64,000 bases of DNA from an uncultured Lachnospiraceae bacterium (GCA_910584695.1 CAJUBR010000004.1:1-64000); one strand, 5' to 3'. Shown: positions 18,125 to 27,726, numbered from the stretch's first letter. The notes: a model not told the origin generated them from the letters alone. Numbers and translations are program-made.

Positions 18125-18910
18125 ATGGTAAGAGGTCTTTACACAGCGTGGACAGGTATGATCAATGAACAAAAACGTCTGGATGTCATTTCTAACAATA
18201 TGGCTAACGCTGATACGACAGGATTTAAGAAACAGGGGGTAACCTCACAGGCTTTTGATGATGAATTAACGATTCGGATTCATGATAACAATGCTTATAA
18301 TGCAACAAGGAAACGGATTGGCAATATGAGTCTGGGTGTAAAGATAGGAGAAACCTATCATGATTTATCGCAAGGAAGTTTGCGGGAAACCGGAAACACC
18401 TATGATCTGGCATTAAGCGGAGACGGTTTTTTTACAATCCAGACGACGAATAAGCAGGGAGTAACCAGTACAAAATATACAAGAGACGGTTCCTTTACGG
18501 TGAATGTAGACGGTTATCTTGTTACCAAGGATGGGGATTATGTGCTGGATACAAATGGAAACAGAATACGGATTCCAGGTGCACAGACTGCTGCAAATGT
18601 AGCATTTGACCAAAGGGGAAATGTGATAGTGGACGGACGGACCATAGCAAGGCTTGGCATTGCCGATTTTGCAAATCCTCAGGCACTGCTTCTCTATGGA
18701 GAAAATATGTATGAAGCTACACCGGAAGCAGGACTTCGGGCGTCGACAGCGACGGTTCATCAGGGATATCTTGAGATGTCAAATACGAATGTGATCAAGG
18801 AAATGGTAGATATGATTACCATTACAAGAGCATATGAAGCGGGACAGAAGATGGTTCAGACCGTGGACTCAACCTTACAGAAGTCCGTTAATGAAATTGG
18901 AAAAGTATAA
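18125..18910 (+). CDS. flgF: Flagellar basal-body rod/hook protein (FlgF/FlhO type)
   Basis: A 261-residue axial protein of the proximal/distal rod. The N-terminal helix carries the MRxLYTAxxGM-like start (VRGLYTAWTGMINEQKRLDV) and SNNMANADTTGFKK. The centre carries LALSGDGFFTIQT, and the C-terminus has the conserved LEMSNTNVIKEMVDMITI coiled segment. Exported by the flagellar type III system without a cleaved signal. AGGAGTTGAAAAG precedes the ATG. It is 23 bases before flgG. Confidence 0.92.
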   Translation: MVRGLYTAWTGMINEQKRLDVISNNMANADTTGFKKQGVTSQAFDDELTIRIHDNNAYNATRKRIGNMSLGVKIGETYHDLSQGSLRETGNTYDLALSGDGFFTIQTTNKQGVTSTKYTRDGSFTVNVDGYLVTKDGDYVLDTNGNRIRIPGAQTAANVAFDQRGNVIVDGRTIARLGIADFANPQALLLYGENMYEATPEAGLRASTATVHQGYLEMSNTNVIKEMVDMITITRAYEAGQKMVQTVDSTLQKSVNEIGKV

Positions 18911-18933
18911 CAAGATAAAGGGAGGTATATTTT

Positions 18934-19779
18934 ATGATGCGATCATTATGGTCTGCAGCATCAGGAATGACAGCACAGCAGACAAACTTAGATACGATAG
19001 CAAATAATCTTGCAAATGTGAATACGGTAGGATATAAAAAGGATACGGCAGAATTCAAGTCGCTGCTTTATCAGACATTACAGTCACAGTCAACAAATAA
19101 TGCAGGTCAGAATAAGCCGGTACCGGCACAGGTAGGGCTTGGGACAAGAACGGCTGCAATTACCACATCATATACTCAGGGAAATCTGCAGCCATATGAT
19201 GGCTATAATACATATATGGCGATTGAAGGTTCCGGTTTTTTTAAGGTAAGAGATTCGGAAGGGAATACTTGTTATACCAGAGATGGAAGTTTCAATCTGG
19301 AGCCGGTAGAAGGAGGCACGATGCTATGTACTGCCGATGGATATCCGGTATTAGACCAGAATAACAATCCGATTATTATCCCTGCACAATATAAAACAGA
19401 TGGTTTGGTAGTGGATACAGAGGGCAATCTGTTTTTAACAACGACAGATAAGAAGCAGGTTCCACTTACAAGAACACAAGGTGGCCGAACGTATAATCAG
19501 AAAATAGGACTGGTACAGTTTAACAATCCGGCCGGACTTGACAGTATCGGAAGTAATTTATATAGGGAGACGGTAGCATCCGGCAATGCAAGGGAGGAAA
19601 GTACAACTCCGGCATTGAAACAGAGTAAGGTTCACCAGAAATACTTGGAGATGTCCAATGTTCAGGTGGCGGATGAAATGGTAAATATGATTGTCGCACA
19701 GCGTGCTTATGAGATGAATTCCAAGGCGATTCAGGCATCAGATGAGATGCTGCAACAGGCAAATAATCTCCGCGGATAA
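18934..19779 (+). CDS. flgG: Flagellar basal-body distal rod protein (FlgG/FlhP type)
   Basis: A 281-residue rod protein with the start MMRSLWSAASGMTAQQTNLD, the NNLANVNTVGYKK motif, MAIEGSGFFKV in the middle and the C-terminal LEMSNVQVADEMVNMIVAQR that is nearly invariant in FlgG. GGGAGG precedes ATG 18934. It pairs with flgF to build the rod that passes the cell wall. Confidence 0.93.
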   Translation: MMRSLWSAASGMTAQQTNLDTIANNLANVNTVGYKKDTAEFKSLLYQTLQSQSTNNAGQNKPVPAQVGLGTRTAAITTSYTQGNLQPYDGYNTYMAIEGSGFFKVRDSEGNTCYTRDGSFNLEPVEGGTMLCTADGYPVLDQNNNPIIIPAQYKTDGLVVDTEGNLFLTTTDKKQVPLTRTQGGRTYNQKIGLVQFNNPAGLDSIGSNLYRETVASGNAREESTTPALKQSKVHQKYLEMSNVQVADEMVNMIVAQRAYEMNSKAIQASDEMLQQANNLRG

Positions 19780-19878
19780 TGGGGTTTTAAAAAAATATAT
19801 TAAAATTATCATAAATGGGTTGACAGGCAGGGGGGTTTTGTGGTAAACATTTACTAGAGACATTTTTGGGAGGTCAAT

Positions 19879-20235
19879 ATGGCAATTACAGGAATGGATA
19901 CAAGTGACTATAACAATTATTATAAAAATGCTTCTCAGGCATCTTCAGCAGCTTTGGAGAAGACATTAGGTAATGTTAACAGTCAGACAACGGATGAACA
20001 ATTAATGGCCGCCTGTAAGGAGTTCGAAGTTTATTTTCTCGAGCAGATTTATAAAGGCATGGAAAAGACCATTATGAAAGCAGATGACGATGAGTCGGGA
20101 ACTGCCAGCCAGTATATGGAGTATTTTGGAGATATGCAGATTCAGGCTTATGCAAAAGCAGCATCCGAACAGGGAGAAGGGATTGGTCTCGCACGCCAGC
20201 TCTTTGAACAGATGAAACGTAACTATAGTTTATAA
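19879..20235 (+). CDS. Flagellar rod-binding protein (FlgJ N-terminal domain)
   Basis: A 118-residue protein matching the rod-binding domain of FlgJ: ACKEFEVYFLEQIYKGMEKT, then YMEYFGDMQIQAYAKAASEQ and GIGLARQLFEQM. It lacks the muramidase domain found in proteobacterial FlgJ, as is common in Firmicutes. It acts as a scaffold for rod assembly. GGGAGG precedes the ATG. It follows flgG by 99 bases. Confidence 0.85.
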   Translation: MAITGMDTSDYNNYYKNASQASSAALEKTLGNVNSQTTDEQLMAACKEFEVYFLEQIYKGMEKTIMKADDDESGTASQYMEYFGDMQIQAYAKAASEQGEGIGLARQLFEQMKRNYSL

Positions 20236-20262
20236 TATTTTATGAAGAAAGAGAGAAAATTT

Positions 20263-20637
20263 ATGAAAATTGAGAAGTTAACAGAAAGTGAAGAGTTAGT
20301 AATGAAGTCAATTTGGGATTGCCGTAAAGAACCAGTACTGTCTGATGTTGTTGACAGGGTGAATGGCTATTATGGTAAGGACTGGAAGCCACAGACCGTG
20401 TCTACTTTCCTTGCAAAGCTGGTTCGTAAGGATTATTTAAAGTTATGCAGAAACGGTAAGATCTATACCTATAAAATTTTGATTTCAGAGGAAGCTTACA
20501 GACAGAAATTATATAAACATCATATTAGTTTCTGGAATCACAATGATATTACAAATTTTGTAACAGAGATGTTTAACAATGGTGATTTAACAAAAGAAGA
20601 TATTGAGGAGTTACATGCAAAGATAAATGAGTTATAA
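20263..20637 (+). CDS. BlaI/MecI/CopY-family repressor
   Basis: A winged-helix dimeric repressor of about 124 residues. The LTESEELVMKSIWDC start and the recognition helix in KPQTVSTFLAKLVRKDYL are typical, as is the C-terminal dimer segment. BlaI repressors are cleaved or released after signalling by a membrane BlaR1 protease, which is encoded directly downstream with an 11-base overlap. ATG 20263 (AAAGAGAG upstream) is preferred over ATG 20242, which has no ribosome site. Confidence 0.85.
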   Translation: MKIEKLTESEELVMKSIWDCRKEPVLSDVVDRVNGYYGKDWKPQTVSTFLAKLVRKDYLKLCRNGKIYTYKILISEEAYRQKLYKHHISFWNHNDITNFVTEMFNNGDLTKEDIEELHAKINEL

Positions 20638-22036
20638 TATTTTTAACTTTTTTGTTGTAAATGCAACCAGTCTTGTGATTGGAATTTTAAGTGCGACGTT
20701 GGCTGGCTCAATAGGATACCTAACTTGGCTGTTCTTTCAAAAAAGGACAGCCAAATTTTTTGTAACGGAAAATATATGGTTTTTAAAATTAATTTTATTG
20801 AGCTTTATTGCACCATTTTTGACAGCTATTGTTTTTTGGGCTATGTTTCGGACAGAAGCAGAAGAAAAATTTTTTAATGGTGTGGATATGAGTTTATCCA
20901 TACCGATGATAAGAGGTTTACTGCTACTGGTGTTTGTATGGTTTTTAGCGGTAATGGTTGTTTTAATCTATCGTTATGCTTCTTACTGGAAGGTAAGATA
21001 CCAGTATCTGATGAGTGTACCGGTAGAAGATCCCGATATCCTGATGTTAATGGAGCGGTGGAAAAAGAAGCTGAAGATTAAAAAGAAAGTGAATGTGCTT
21101 TACAATGAAACATTGTCCTCCCCTACGATTGTACATTTTAACGGATATCAGATACTGCTTCCGGTATATGAAATGAGCACACAAGAACTGAATGTTGCAT
21201 TACTTCATGAATTAACACATTTGAAAAATAAAGATATCATTTTAAAGAACATTGGATTTTTTGTAAATATAATCCATTCCTTTAATCCGATTAGTTATTA
21301 TATCCGGATACAGATTGCAAACTGGGTAGAGGCGAATTGTGATCTGTGTTGCTGTGAGACGGGGAAGGACGAGTTTGAAGCGAGTGATTATTTTGACTGT
21401 ATTATGGCTTTGAAAATGCGGTGCCAGGATCAGAAGCAGCCGGATGTGATAAGCTGTCTGTTTGAGAGTAAAGAACTGTTGGAGTTCCGTATTAACGCAG
21501 TAAAACAGACAAGACAAGGCAGGAAACGGGACTGTTACAGATATATGGCCATGCAGACGATATTTACTGTTTTCGTTATGTTGGCTTCACTGTTTACGGT
21601 ATCCCGGACGCTGCATTTTTGTTATGGGAAAACACTGGATTACAGGCAGGAGGTTTATGCCGGGAATGAGGATTCGGAATGGAACGAAGGTTCCAAAGAG
21701 GATTTATTTACCAGAGATAAAATCAATGATTATGATAAAGCGGTTTTAAATGATTTAGAGGGAGTGGAATTTTCACTGGACGTTGGTGAGATCATCCTTT
21801 TAGAAGTGCCGGAACAATGCGGTGACAAGTTATCTGTGGCATTGTTTTGTTCAGGAGGAAGTACCTGGTTTGGATATGGCGGAGTAGAGGACAGAATTAA
21901 ATACATAGAAAAGATTGAAGATGGCACCATTTTGGTTGATAAAAAAGATATGGGAGAAGATGGTTTCCTTTTTGTAAAAAACATAGGACAGGATGTCTGT
22001 CAGATGGAGATTTTTATTAACGAAATGCCTCAATAG
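20627..22036 (+). CDS. BlaR1-like M56-family membrane metalloprotease sensor
   Basis: The protein has 469 residues. Membrane segments lie at about 7-35, 50-75 and 95-115. The M56 zinc protease motif is HELTHLKNKD (HExxH) near residue 190, another hydrophobic segment is near 310-325, and an extracellular C-terminal region of about 140 residues follows. The outer region is not a penicillin-binding domain like that of BlaR1, so the signal sensed is different. With the upstream repressor it forms a two-gene signalling unit. Confidence 0.82.
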   Translation: MSYNIFNFFVVNATSLVIGILSATLAGSIGYLTWLFFQKRTAKFFVTENIWFLKLILLSFIAPFLTAIVFWAMFRTEAEEKFFNGVDMSLSIPMIRGLLLLVFVWFLAVMVVLIYRYASYWKVRYQYLMSVPVEDPDILMLMERWKKKLKIKKKVNVLYNETLSSPTIVHFNGYQILLPVYEMSTQELNVALLHELTHLKNKDIILKNIGFFVNIIHSFNPISYYIRIQIANWVEANCDLCCCETGKDEFEASDYFDCIMALKMRCQDQKQPDVISCLFESKELLEFRINAVKQTRQGRKRDCYRYMAMQTIFTVFVMLASLFTVSRTLHFCYGKTLDYRQEVYAGNEDSEWNEGSKEDLFTRDKINDYDKAVLNDLEGVEFSLDVGEIILLEVPEQCGDKLSVALFCSGGSTWFGYGGVEDRIKYIEKIEDGTILVDKKDMGEDGFLFVKNIGQDVCQMEIFINEMPQ

Positions 22037-22053
22037 TAACGTAGAACAAGTTA

Positions 22054-22083
22054 ACATTTGTAAAAGAAGGCTTGTAAAATGTA
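22054..22083 (+). promoter_or_regulatory. Possible operator of the BlaI-type repressor
   Basis: Two inverted arms (ACATTTGTAAAAG at 22054-22066 and CTTGTAAAATGT at 22071-22082) resemble the TACA/TGTA dyads bound by BlaI/MecI repressors. They lie before the secreted-protein gene. The match is weak and other copies would be needed. Confidence 0.3.
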
Positions 22084-22134
22084 AGCATTTATGATATCTA
22101 TAGATTACATGCAAAAGAATGGAGGAAAGATACG

Positions 22135-22575
22135 ATGAAAGTAAAATTATTATTTGCAGCAATCTGTATGATGTTATGTGGAATTGTGGTGCCGTCCACA
22201 TTGGTATCTGCACAGGAGATGGAGGAAAAGACAGGGTACATTACCGATGAGGAATTTCAGGTGATTCTTGAAGAGGAAATCAGTAATCTCGTTACGGCTC
22301 GTATGTCTGCTTATCCTATAGACTGGGAGGTGCCTGGGGATACCCGCTATGCAACACCGTATTTTTATCAGGAAGAAGGGTCAAAATTTGCAGTGAATGC
22401 GGAATTGTCAAAATCCTGCATGGTGGGACTGATCGGTTTTAGTGGTGTAGTCCGGTATGTAGAGGGAAAAACAGTTTCCCATACCTTTAAGAACATAGAA
22501 AAAGGTTATTATAAGTTTTTTGTCCATAATAAGAACGAAGGAAGCGTAACGGTGAAAGGATATTATTATCGTTAG
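22135..22575 (+). CDS. Small secreted protein, function unknown
   Basis: A 146-residue protein with a signal peptide (residues about 1-26, Lys-rich start, hydrophobic core, cleavage near VSA-Q). The mature part contains about eight aromatic-rich beta-type stretches and no recognised domain. It follows the BlaI/BlaR1 pair with a dyad in front of it, so it is a likely regulated target. GGAGG precedes the ATG. A bidirectional terminator closes the unit. Confidence 0.7.
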   Translation: MKVKLLFAAICMMLCGIVVPSTLVSAQEMEEKTGYITDEEFQVILEEEISNLVTARMSAYPIDWEVPGDTRYATPYFYQEEGSKFAVNAELSKSCMVGLIGFSGVVRYVEGKTVSHTFKNIEKGYYKFFVHNKNEGSVTVKGYYYR

Positions 22576-22610
22576 TAAGAGATGTCCTAATTTAAAATTA
22601 GAATAGCGGA

Positions 22611-22669
22611 ATGCACAGACATGGCATAGGAAGGTAGAAAACCGGAATGCATGTCTGTGCATTTTTTTA
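22611..22669. terminator. Bidirectional terminator between the secreted-protein gene and the XRE gene
   Basis: A perfect 13-bp stem (22611-22623 with 22650-22662, ATGCACAGACATG) ends in TTTTTTTA. It lies between convergent genes and its 3' end overlaps the stop codon of the XRE gene. Confidence 0.85.
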
Positions 22670-22960
22670 CGATTTGAGTTTACTGTTTTTTTTCCCCGGG
22701 GTCGGAAAGGGTTCAAAAAAGTATTTTGGCGGTACTTTTAATTCCCTGCTAATGTTGAACAGTAATTCAAGAGAAAAGGACTGGCAGATATTTGTGTTTT
22801 CAATTCTACTCAGGTAGGACCTTGAAACATTTACCCGGTAAGCCAGATCTGCCTGCGTGATGCTGGCCCGCTTCCGGTAAAAGGAAATATGTTCTCCCAA
22901 AGCTACATAATAATCCCGGTTTTCAAATGCCGGAAAAGTTGAGTCAGATCTTGGTTTCAT
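22667..22960 (-). CDS. XRE-family transcriptional regulator
   Basis: A 97-residue protein with a helix-turn-helix: GEHISFYRKRASITQADLAY, then VSRSYLSRIENTN as recognition helix and LELLFNISRELKV. No other domain. The start is ATG 22960 with AGGAGG 6 bases upstream, which excludes the longer frame beginning at 23029. It is divergent from recD2 and could regulate that region or itself. Confidence 0.85.
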   Translation of the reverse strand: MKPRSDSTFPAFENRDYYVALGEHISFYRKRASITQADLAYRVNVSRSYLSRIENTNICQSFSLELLFNISRELKVPPKYFFEPFPTPGKKNSKLKS

Positions 22961-23156
22961 TTGTAACCTCCTAATTGGTAAAAAATGGTAAAAGTAACTA
23001 TATAATAAATATATAATAAAAAAGGACAAAAATACACAAAAATTAACAAAAAGATGTAAAATGATAACATGAAGTTAACAAATAGAAAGGTGTGGTAATA
23101 TTTAGGACAACGTGATATGATAGGTGCAGAAAGATATTGGGAAATGGAGATGCGTG

Positions 23157-25439
23157 ATGGAGAGGGAAGGAATCGTTTCAAAAATTATATATAAAAATGA
23201 AGGAAACCAGTATGTTGTGTTTGCTGTGGAAACGGAAGACGGAGAAGATGAGACCTTTGTGGGATATCTGTCAGGAATAGAAGAGGGAATGTATATTCTC
23301 GCAAAAGGGGAATATGTGGACCATCCTAATTATAATCTGCAGTTTAAGGTGTCGGAATATGAGGTGAAAATGCCGGATGATTTGGTAAGCATGGAACGGT
23401 ATCTTGGTTCCGGTGCCATAAAGGGTATCGGTGAGATTATGGCGAAACGGATCATTAAGAAATTCGGAACGGATGCGTTTCGCGTTATTGAAGAAGAACC
23501 GGAACGGCTCGCTGAGATCAAAGGAATATCGGAACGGAAGGCGAATGAGATCGGAGTGCAGTTTATTGAGAAGCAGGCCATGCGGGAGGCGCTTATGTTT
23601 CTTTCGGAATTTGGAATCTCTCCGAATCTTGCCGTAAAGATATTTAATGAATACGGACAGAAAATGTATACCATTGTAAAAAAGAATCCATACCGGATTG
23701 CAGAGGACATAAACGGAGTGGGATTTAAAATTGCAGATTCTATTGCGGCGAAAGCCGGTATTGGTATGCAGTCGGATTTCCGTGTGCGGGCAGCTATCAT
23801 TTATACGCTTAATCAGGCCACCGGCTTAGGACATATCTATCTTCCAAAGCATTTGCTCATTAGCTGGACAAGACAGCTTTTAGCGAAGAGTAATGATGCC
23901 GGAAGAGAGGATGCCAATCCCTTTGCGATTCCGGAAGATGTGATAGAAACCCAGCTTACCAATCTGCAGGTGGAGGGAAAGGTGGTATATAAGGAGCGGG
24001 ATAAGGAAATTATTGTTTATACCTCGAATCACTATCACAGGGAACTGGACGTTGCCCGGATGCTGTTAGAGACGAAATCAACAGTGGGAATTCCTGATGC
24101 ATCTTTGGACCAGACCATTTCTTCCATTGAGGAGGCAGAAAAAATTACGCTGGATGAACAGCAGAAAGAAGCAGTGCGGCAGGCAGCAAGACAGGGAATG
24201 CTGGTGATTACAGGAGGACCGGGAACCGGTAAAACTACTACGATCAATGCGATTATCAAATATTTTGAAATGGAGGAGGTAGAACTCCTATTGGCGGCCC
24301 CTACCGGACGTGCGGCAAAGAGAATGACTGAGGCAACGGGGTATAAGGCACAGACAATCCACCGTCTGCTGGAATTGAGTGGAGGAGTATCGGACGATGG
24401 AGGAAATACAGGAATCCGTTTTGAGCGGAATGCATCCAATCCGTTAGAGGCGGACGTTATCATTATCGATGAAATGTCCATGGTAGATCTGGCATTGATG
24501 CATGCACTGCTACTAGCTGTAATGCCTGGAACCCATTTGATTCTGGTGGGAGATGAAAATCAGCTTCCTTCTGTGGGAGCGGGAAATATATTAAAAGATA
24601 TGATTCGCTCTGGGTGTCTTCCGGTGGTTTCCCTGAATAAGATTTTTCGGCAGGAGGAAGGAAGTACCATTGTGGAAAATGCACATAAGATTAATAAGGG
24701 AGAAGAAATTATACTGGATAATAAAAATAAAGACTTTTTTTACTTGCCAAGGGTTAATACAAGAGAGGTTGCAAATGAAGTTGGTCTGCTTCTGACAAAG
24801 AAGCTGCCTGGGTATATAGGCTGTCCGGAAAAAGAAATTCAGGTCCTTACCCCTATGCGGAACGGAGAACTGGGGGTGGGAAATCTGAATATAGTACTGC
24901 AAAAGATACTAAATCCTCCAAATTCCGGGAAAAAAGAAAAGGAATTGAATAACGGAATCATTTTCCGCGAAGGGGATAAAGTGATGCAGATTCGGAATAA
25001 TTATAAATTGGAATGGAGTATTTACAGTGGGAAGGGGCGTTTTAAAGTAGAAGAAGGTGTGGGTGTTTTCAACGGAGATATGGGAGTAGTGAAAGAAATT
25101 GATGAGTATAATGAGGAAGTGGTTGTCCTTCTGGATGATGAAAAAGAAGTGCGTTATCCTTATAGCCTGCTGGATGAACTGGAGCTTTCCTATGCCATTA
25201 CGATACATAAATCACAGGGCAGCGAATATCCGGCTGTTGTACTGCCCCTTTTTAGCGGACCGAAAATTTTGTTAAACCGGAATCTGCTTTATACGGCGGT
25301 AACCCGTGCAAAGCAGTGTGTGGTGATTGTCGGAAACGGACAGTTGGTGGAGAATATGATTCGCAATAATGATGAACAAAAGAGATACTCGTCTTTAGAT
25401 GTTAGACTGCAGGAGATGGCAGCTCAGGGATTTGTATAA
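23157..25439 (+). CDS. recD2: RecD2-type ATP-dependent DNA helicase
   Basis: A 760-residue superfamily 1B 5'-3' helicase acting in replication/repair independent of RecBC. It has an N-terminal OB-like domain, helix-hairpin-helix repeats (residues about 80-200, GIGEIMAKRIIKKFG, ISERKANEIG) and helicase motifs: Walker A GGPGTGKTT, DEMSMVD, GDENQLPSVGAG, FRQEEGS, ITIHKSQGSEYPAVVLP and YTAVTRAK. ATG 23157 follows GGAG with 7 bases. Directly followed by comFC. Confidence 0.95.
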   Translation: MEREGIVSKIIYKNEGNQYVVFAVETEDGEDETFVGYLSGIEEGMYILAKGEYVDHPNYNLQFKVSEYEVKMPDDLVSMERYLGSGAIKGIGEIMAKRIIKKFGTDAFRVIEEEPERLAEIKGISERKANEIGVQFIEKQAMREALMFLSEFGISPNLAVKIFNEYGQKMYTIVKKNPYRIAEDINGVGFKIADSIAAKAGIGMQSDFRVRAAIIYTLNQATGLGHIYLPKHLLISWTRQLLAKSNDAGREDANPFAIPEDVIETQLTNLQVEGKVVYKERDKEIIVYTSNHYHRELDVARMLLETKSTVGIPDASLDQTISSIEEAEKITLDEQQKEAVRQAARQGMLVITGGPGTGKTTTINAIIKYFEMEEVELLLAAPTGRAAKRMTEATGYKAQTIHRLLELSGGVSDDGGNTGIRFERNASNPLEADVIIIDEMSMVDLALMHALLLAVMPGTHLILVGDENQLPSVGAGNILKDMIRSGCLPVVSLNKIFRQEEGSTIVENAHKINKGEEIILDNKNKDFFYLPRVNTREVANEVGLLLTKKLPGYIGCPEKEIQVLTPMRNGELGVGNLNIVLQKILNPPNSGKKEKELNNGIIFREGDKVMQIRNNYKLEWSIYSGKGRFKVEEGVGVFNGDMGVVKEIDEYNEEVVVLLDDEKEVRYPYSLLDELELSYAITIHKSQGSEYPAVVLPLFSGPKILLNRNLLYTAVTRAKQCVVIVGNGQLVENMIRNNDEQKRYSSLDVRLQEMAAQGFV

Positions 25440-25488
25440 AATGGTGTAAAGATGAAATGCTATAAACTGATAGTTGAAAAGGAGATAT

Positions 25489-26208
25489 ATGATAAATAAA
25501 AATATAATATTGGATTTATTGTATCCGCGGCACTGTCCACTTTGTGGACAGATTCGACCGTATCAGGGGACGGAAGTATGTGGAAACTGTCTGAAGCAGT
25601 TAAAAAAAGTAGAACCGCCCTATTGTATGAAATGTGGGAAGACACTGGAACGGGAAGAGGAGGAGTATTGCAGGGATTGTATTGCAGTACCGAAGAGTTA
25701 TCATAGAGGATTTCCTGTCTTTTTTTATAAAGATCCCTTAAAATCAGCGTTGTATGATTTTAAATATAAAAACCAGCGGGAGTACGGGGGATTTTTTGCG
25801 GAATGTGTATGCCACCGGTATGGCGGGCAGATCAAAAGACTGGGACTAGGGGGGATTGTTCCAGTACCGGTGCATCCGCGGAAGAAACGGAGCCGTGGAT
25901 ATAACCAGGCGGCGGTACTTGCAACGGAGATTGGGAAACGGCTGGACATTCCGGTGTATGTGGATTATCTGGTAAGAGATCTTGATACCAATCCACAGAA
26001 GGAGCTGAATGATAAGGAGAGAATGAAAAATCTAAAAAAGGCTTTTAAAATAGGTCAAAATAGGATAAAATTAAGGAAGATACTGCTGGTAGATGATATC
26101 TATACATCGGGGGCTACAATAGAGGCGTGTACGGAGATATTATTGGCAGAGAATACAGAAGAAGTGTATTACACAAGTGTAGCGATTGGAGAAGGCTATC
26201 TGGAGTGA
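25489..26208 (+). CDS. comFC: ComF family phosphoribosyltransferase-like protein
   Basis: A 239-residue protein linked to competence DNA uptake in B. subtilis. The N-terminus has two zinc-binding cysteine pairs (CPLCGQ, CGNC, CMKCGK, CRDC). The C-terminal half has the PRPP-binding signature LLVDDIYTSGAT and the RSRGYNQA block. ATG 25489 follows AAAGGAG. In B. subtilis comFC lies directly upstream of yvyF and flgM, exactly as here. Confidence 0.9.
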   Translation: MINKNIILDLLYPRHCPLCGQIRPYQGTEVCGNCLKQLKKVEPPYCMKCGKTLEREEEEYCRDCIAVPKSYHRGFPVFFYKDPLKSALYDFKYKNQREYGGFFAECVCHRYGGQIKRLGLGGIVPVPVHPRKKRSRGYNQAAVLATEIGKRLDIPVYVDYLVRDLDTNPQKELNDKERMKNLKKAFKIGQNRIKLRKILLVDDIYTSGATIEACTEILLAENTEEVYYTSVAIGEGYLE

Positions 26209-26263
26209 GAAAGAATAAGAAGACTGCTTCACATAGCAGGAAAATTGACAGGAGGATATACAG

Positions 26264-26674
26264 ATGGAAGTAAAAGTATGTACACAATGTAAAAGATTAT
26301 TTAATTATCTGAGTGGACCACCTATTTGTCCGAGCTGTAAGGATAAATTAGAAGAAAAATTCTTAGAGGTAAAATTATACATTCAGGAGAATCCCCATGA
26401 CGGTATTTCGGAGGTTGCAAAGGCAAATGAGGTGCAGACATCACAAATCCGTCGGTGGATCCGGGAAGAGCGTCTGGCATTTTCGGATGAATCGGGAATT
26501 GGGATTGACTGTGAGAGCTGTGGAAAGACGATCAAGACAGGGCGTCTTTGTCAGGCATGCAAGGATAAGCTTCTTAACAACGTGAGCACAATGTATAAAA
26601 CAAATGAATCCATTGTAGAAAAACGGCATAAAGAAGCTGCTAAAATGAGATTTTTGGATAAACAGGATAAGTAA
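26264..26674 (+). CDS. yvyF: Flagellar operon protein YvyF
   Basis: A 136-residue protein with the two cysteine pairs CTQCKRLFNYLSGPPICPSC at the N-terminus and CESCGKTIKTGRLCQAC further on. A winged/helix region around NEVQTSQIRRWIREERL suggests nucleic-acid or protein binding. Members of this family sit in flagellar operons of many Firmicutes directly before flgM. The exact role is not settled. AGGAGG precedes the ATG. Confidence 0.85.
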   Translation: MEVKVCTQCKRLFNYLSGPPICPSCKDKLEEKFLEVKLYIQENPHDGISEVAKANEVQTSQIRRWIREERLAFSDESGIGIDCESCGKTIKTGRLCQACKDKLLNNVSTMYKTNESIVEKRHKEAAKMRFLDKQDK

Positions 26675-26692
26675 AAATCTTTATCTGGGGTA

Positions 26693-26719
26693 TAATGTTT
26701 TATGAAAAGAAGCCGATAT
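26693..26719 (+). promoter_or_regulatory. Sigma-D promoter upstream of flgM
   Basis: TAAT (26693-26696), 15 bases, then GCCGATAT (26712-26719), a perfect flagellar -10 box. It lies about 85 bases before flgM. Confidence 0.7.
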
Positions 26720-26804
26720 ATTTATTGAATCTAATAATAAATGAAACTTAACAGGCCATTTCAGATAGATTATTTGGGTGGTAAAGAAGGAGGAAGGTGT
26801 AACG

Positions 26805-27092
26805 ATGAGAATTGGTTCATACAATCAGGTTGCTCAGGTGTATGGAAAGCAATCTGTTAATAAAAGTTATGGTTCCAGTGTGAATGGCGCTACATCGACT
26901 AGAGATCGGGTATCCTTTTCAACCGTGGGAAAAGACATGCAGATTGCAAAGACTGCACTTAGTTCGGTTCCGGATGTAAGAGAAGATAAGGTGAATGCAT
27001 TAAAAGAAAGCATTGCAAACGGTACCTATCAAGTCAGTGCAGAGTGCTTTGCAGATAAGCTTATGGCCGCATTTGATGAGAAGTTCTTATAA
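26805..27092 (+). CDS. flgM: Anti-sigma-28 factor FlgM
   Basis: A 95-residue protein that holds sigma-D (FliA) inactive until it is exported through the completed hook. The C-terminal half shows the sigma-binding pattern VREDKVNALKESIANGTYQV, then AECFADKLM. ATG 26805 with GGAGGAAGG upstream is chosen over an upstream in-frame codon at 26778. A sigma-D-type promoter precedes it, giving the usual negative feedback. Confidence 0.88.
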   Translation: MRIGSYNQVAQVYGKQSVNKSYGSSVNGATSTRDRVSFSTVGKDMQIAKTALSSVPDVREDKVNALKESIANGTYQVSAECFADKLMAAFDEKFL

Positions 27093-27152
27093 TTCCGGTG
27101 ACAGAGTTTCTTGGAATATAAGGAACAATTGTTGGAGACGAAGGAGAGTCAG

Positions 27153-27668
27153 ATGGCAAGCTTAATTGAAAATTTAATCACGACTTTGGAGGAAGAAAGC
27201 GTATTATATGAAGCTTTAACGAAAGAGTCATTGGAAAAGACACCTGTTATTGTGGCAAATGATCTGGAAAGACTTCAAGAGGCGAATGCCAGAGAGCAAA
27301 AGATCGTAGATGAGCTTGCGGTGGTGTCTAGAAAAAGAAATCAGGCGTTAGAAGAGATAGCAATAGTAATGGGCAAGGATGCGAAAACGATTACTGTTTC
27401 AGAGGTCATTAAAATGATGGAGAAGCAGCCGGAGTTTCAGCATCCTTTAATTACGGTTAGGGATAAGCTGTTAAAGCAGGTGGATACACTAAGACAGGTG
27501 AGTATACACAACCGTGATTTGTTAGAACAGTCCTTAGAGATAACGGAGTATTCGATTAATTTGCTGCATTCCATAAATCAGGTACCGGAGACTGCGAATT
27601 ATAACAAGGATTCTTACAGTGGAACAACGCTTGGGGGAACATATTCCTCATTTGATACAAAACAATAG
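27153..27668 (+). CDS. flgN: FlgN-family export chaperone
   Basis: A helical protein of 171 residues (ASLIENLITTLEEESVLYEA start, long coiled-coil heptads). FlgN binds the hook-filament junction proteins FlgK and FlgL and delivers them to the export gate. The two flgK genes follow. ATG 27153 has AAGGAG 6 bases upstream; the alternative TTG 27111 has no clear ribosome site. The family is assigned by length, position and helical pattern. Confidence 0.82.
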   Translation: MASLIENLITTLEEESVLYEALTKESLEKTPVIVANDLERLQEANAREQKIVDELAVVSRKRNQALEEIAIVMGKDAKTITVSEVIKMMEKQPEFQHPLITVRDKLLKQVDTLRQVSIHNRDLLEQSLEITEYSINLLHSINQVPETANYNKDSYSGTTLGGTYSSFDTKQ

Positions 27669-27726
27669 ATAGATAGAGATCAATAATATGCCATTTGAAA
27701 GATTGATGCCGAGAGGAGGAAAGTGC

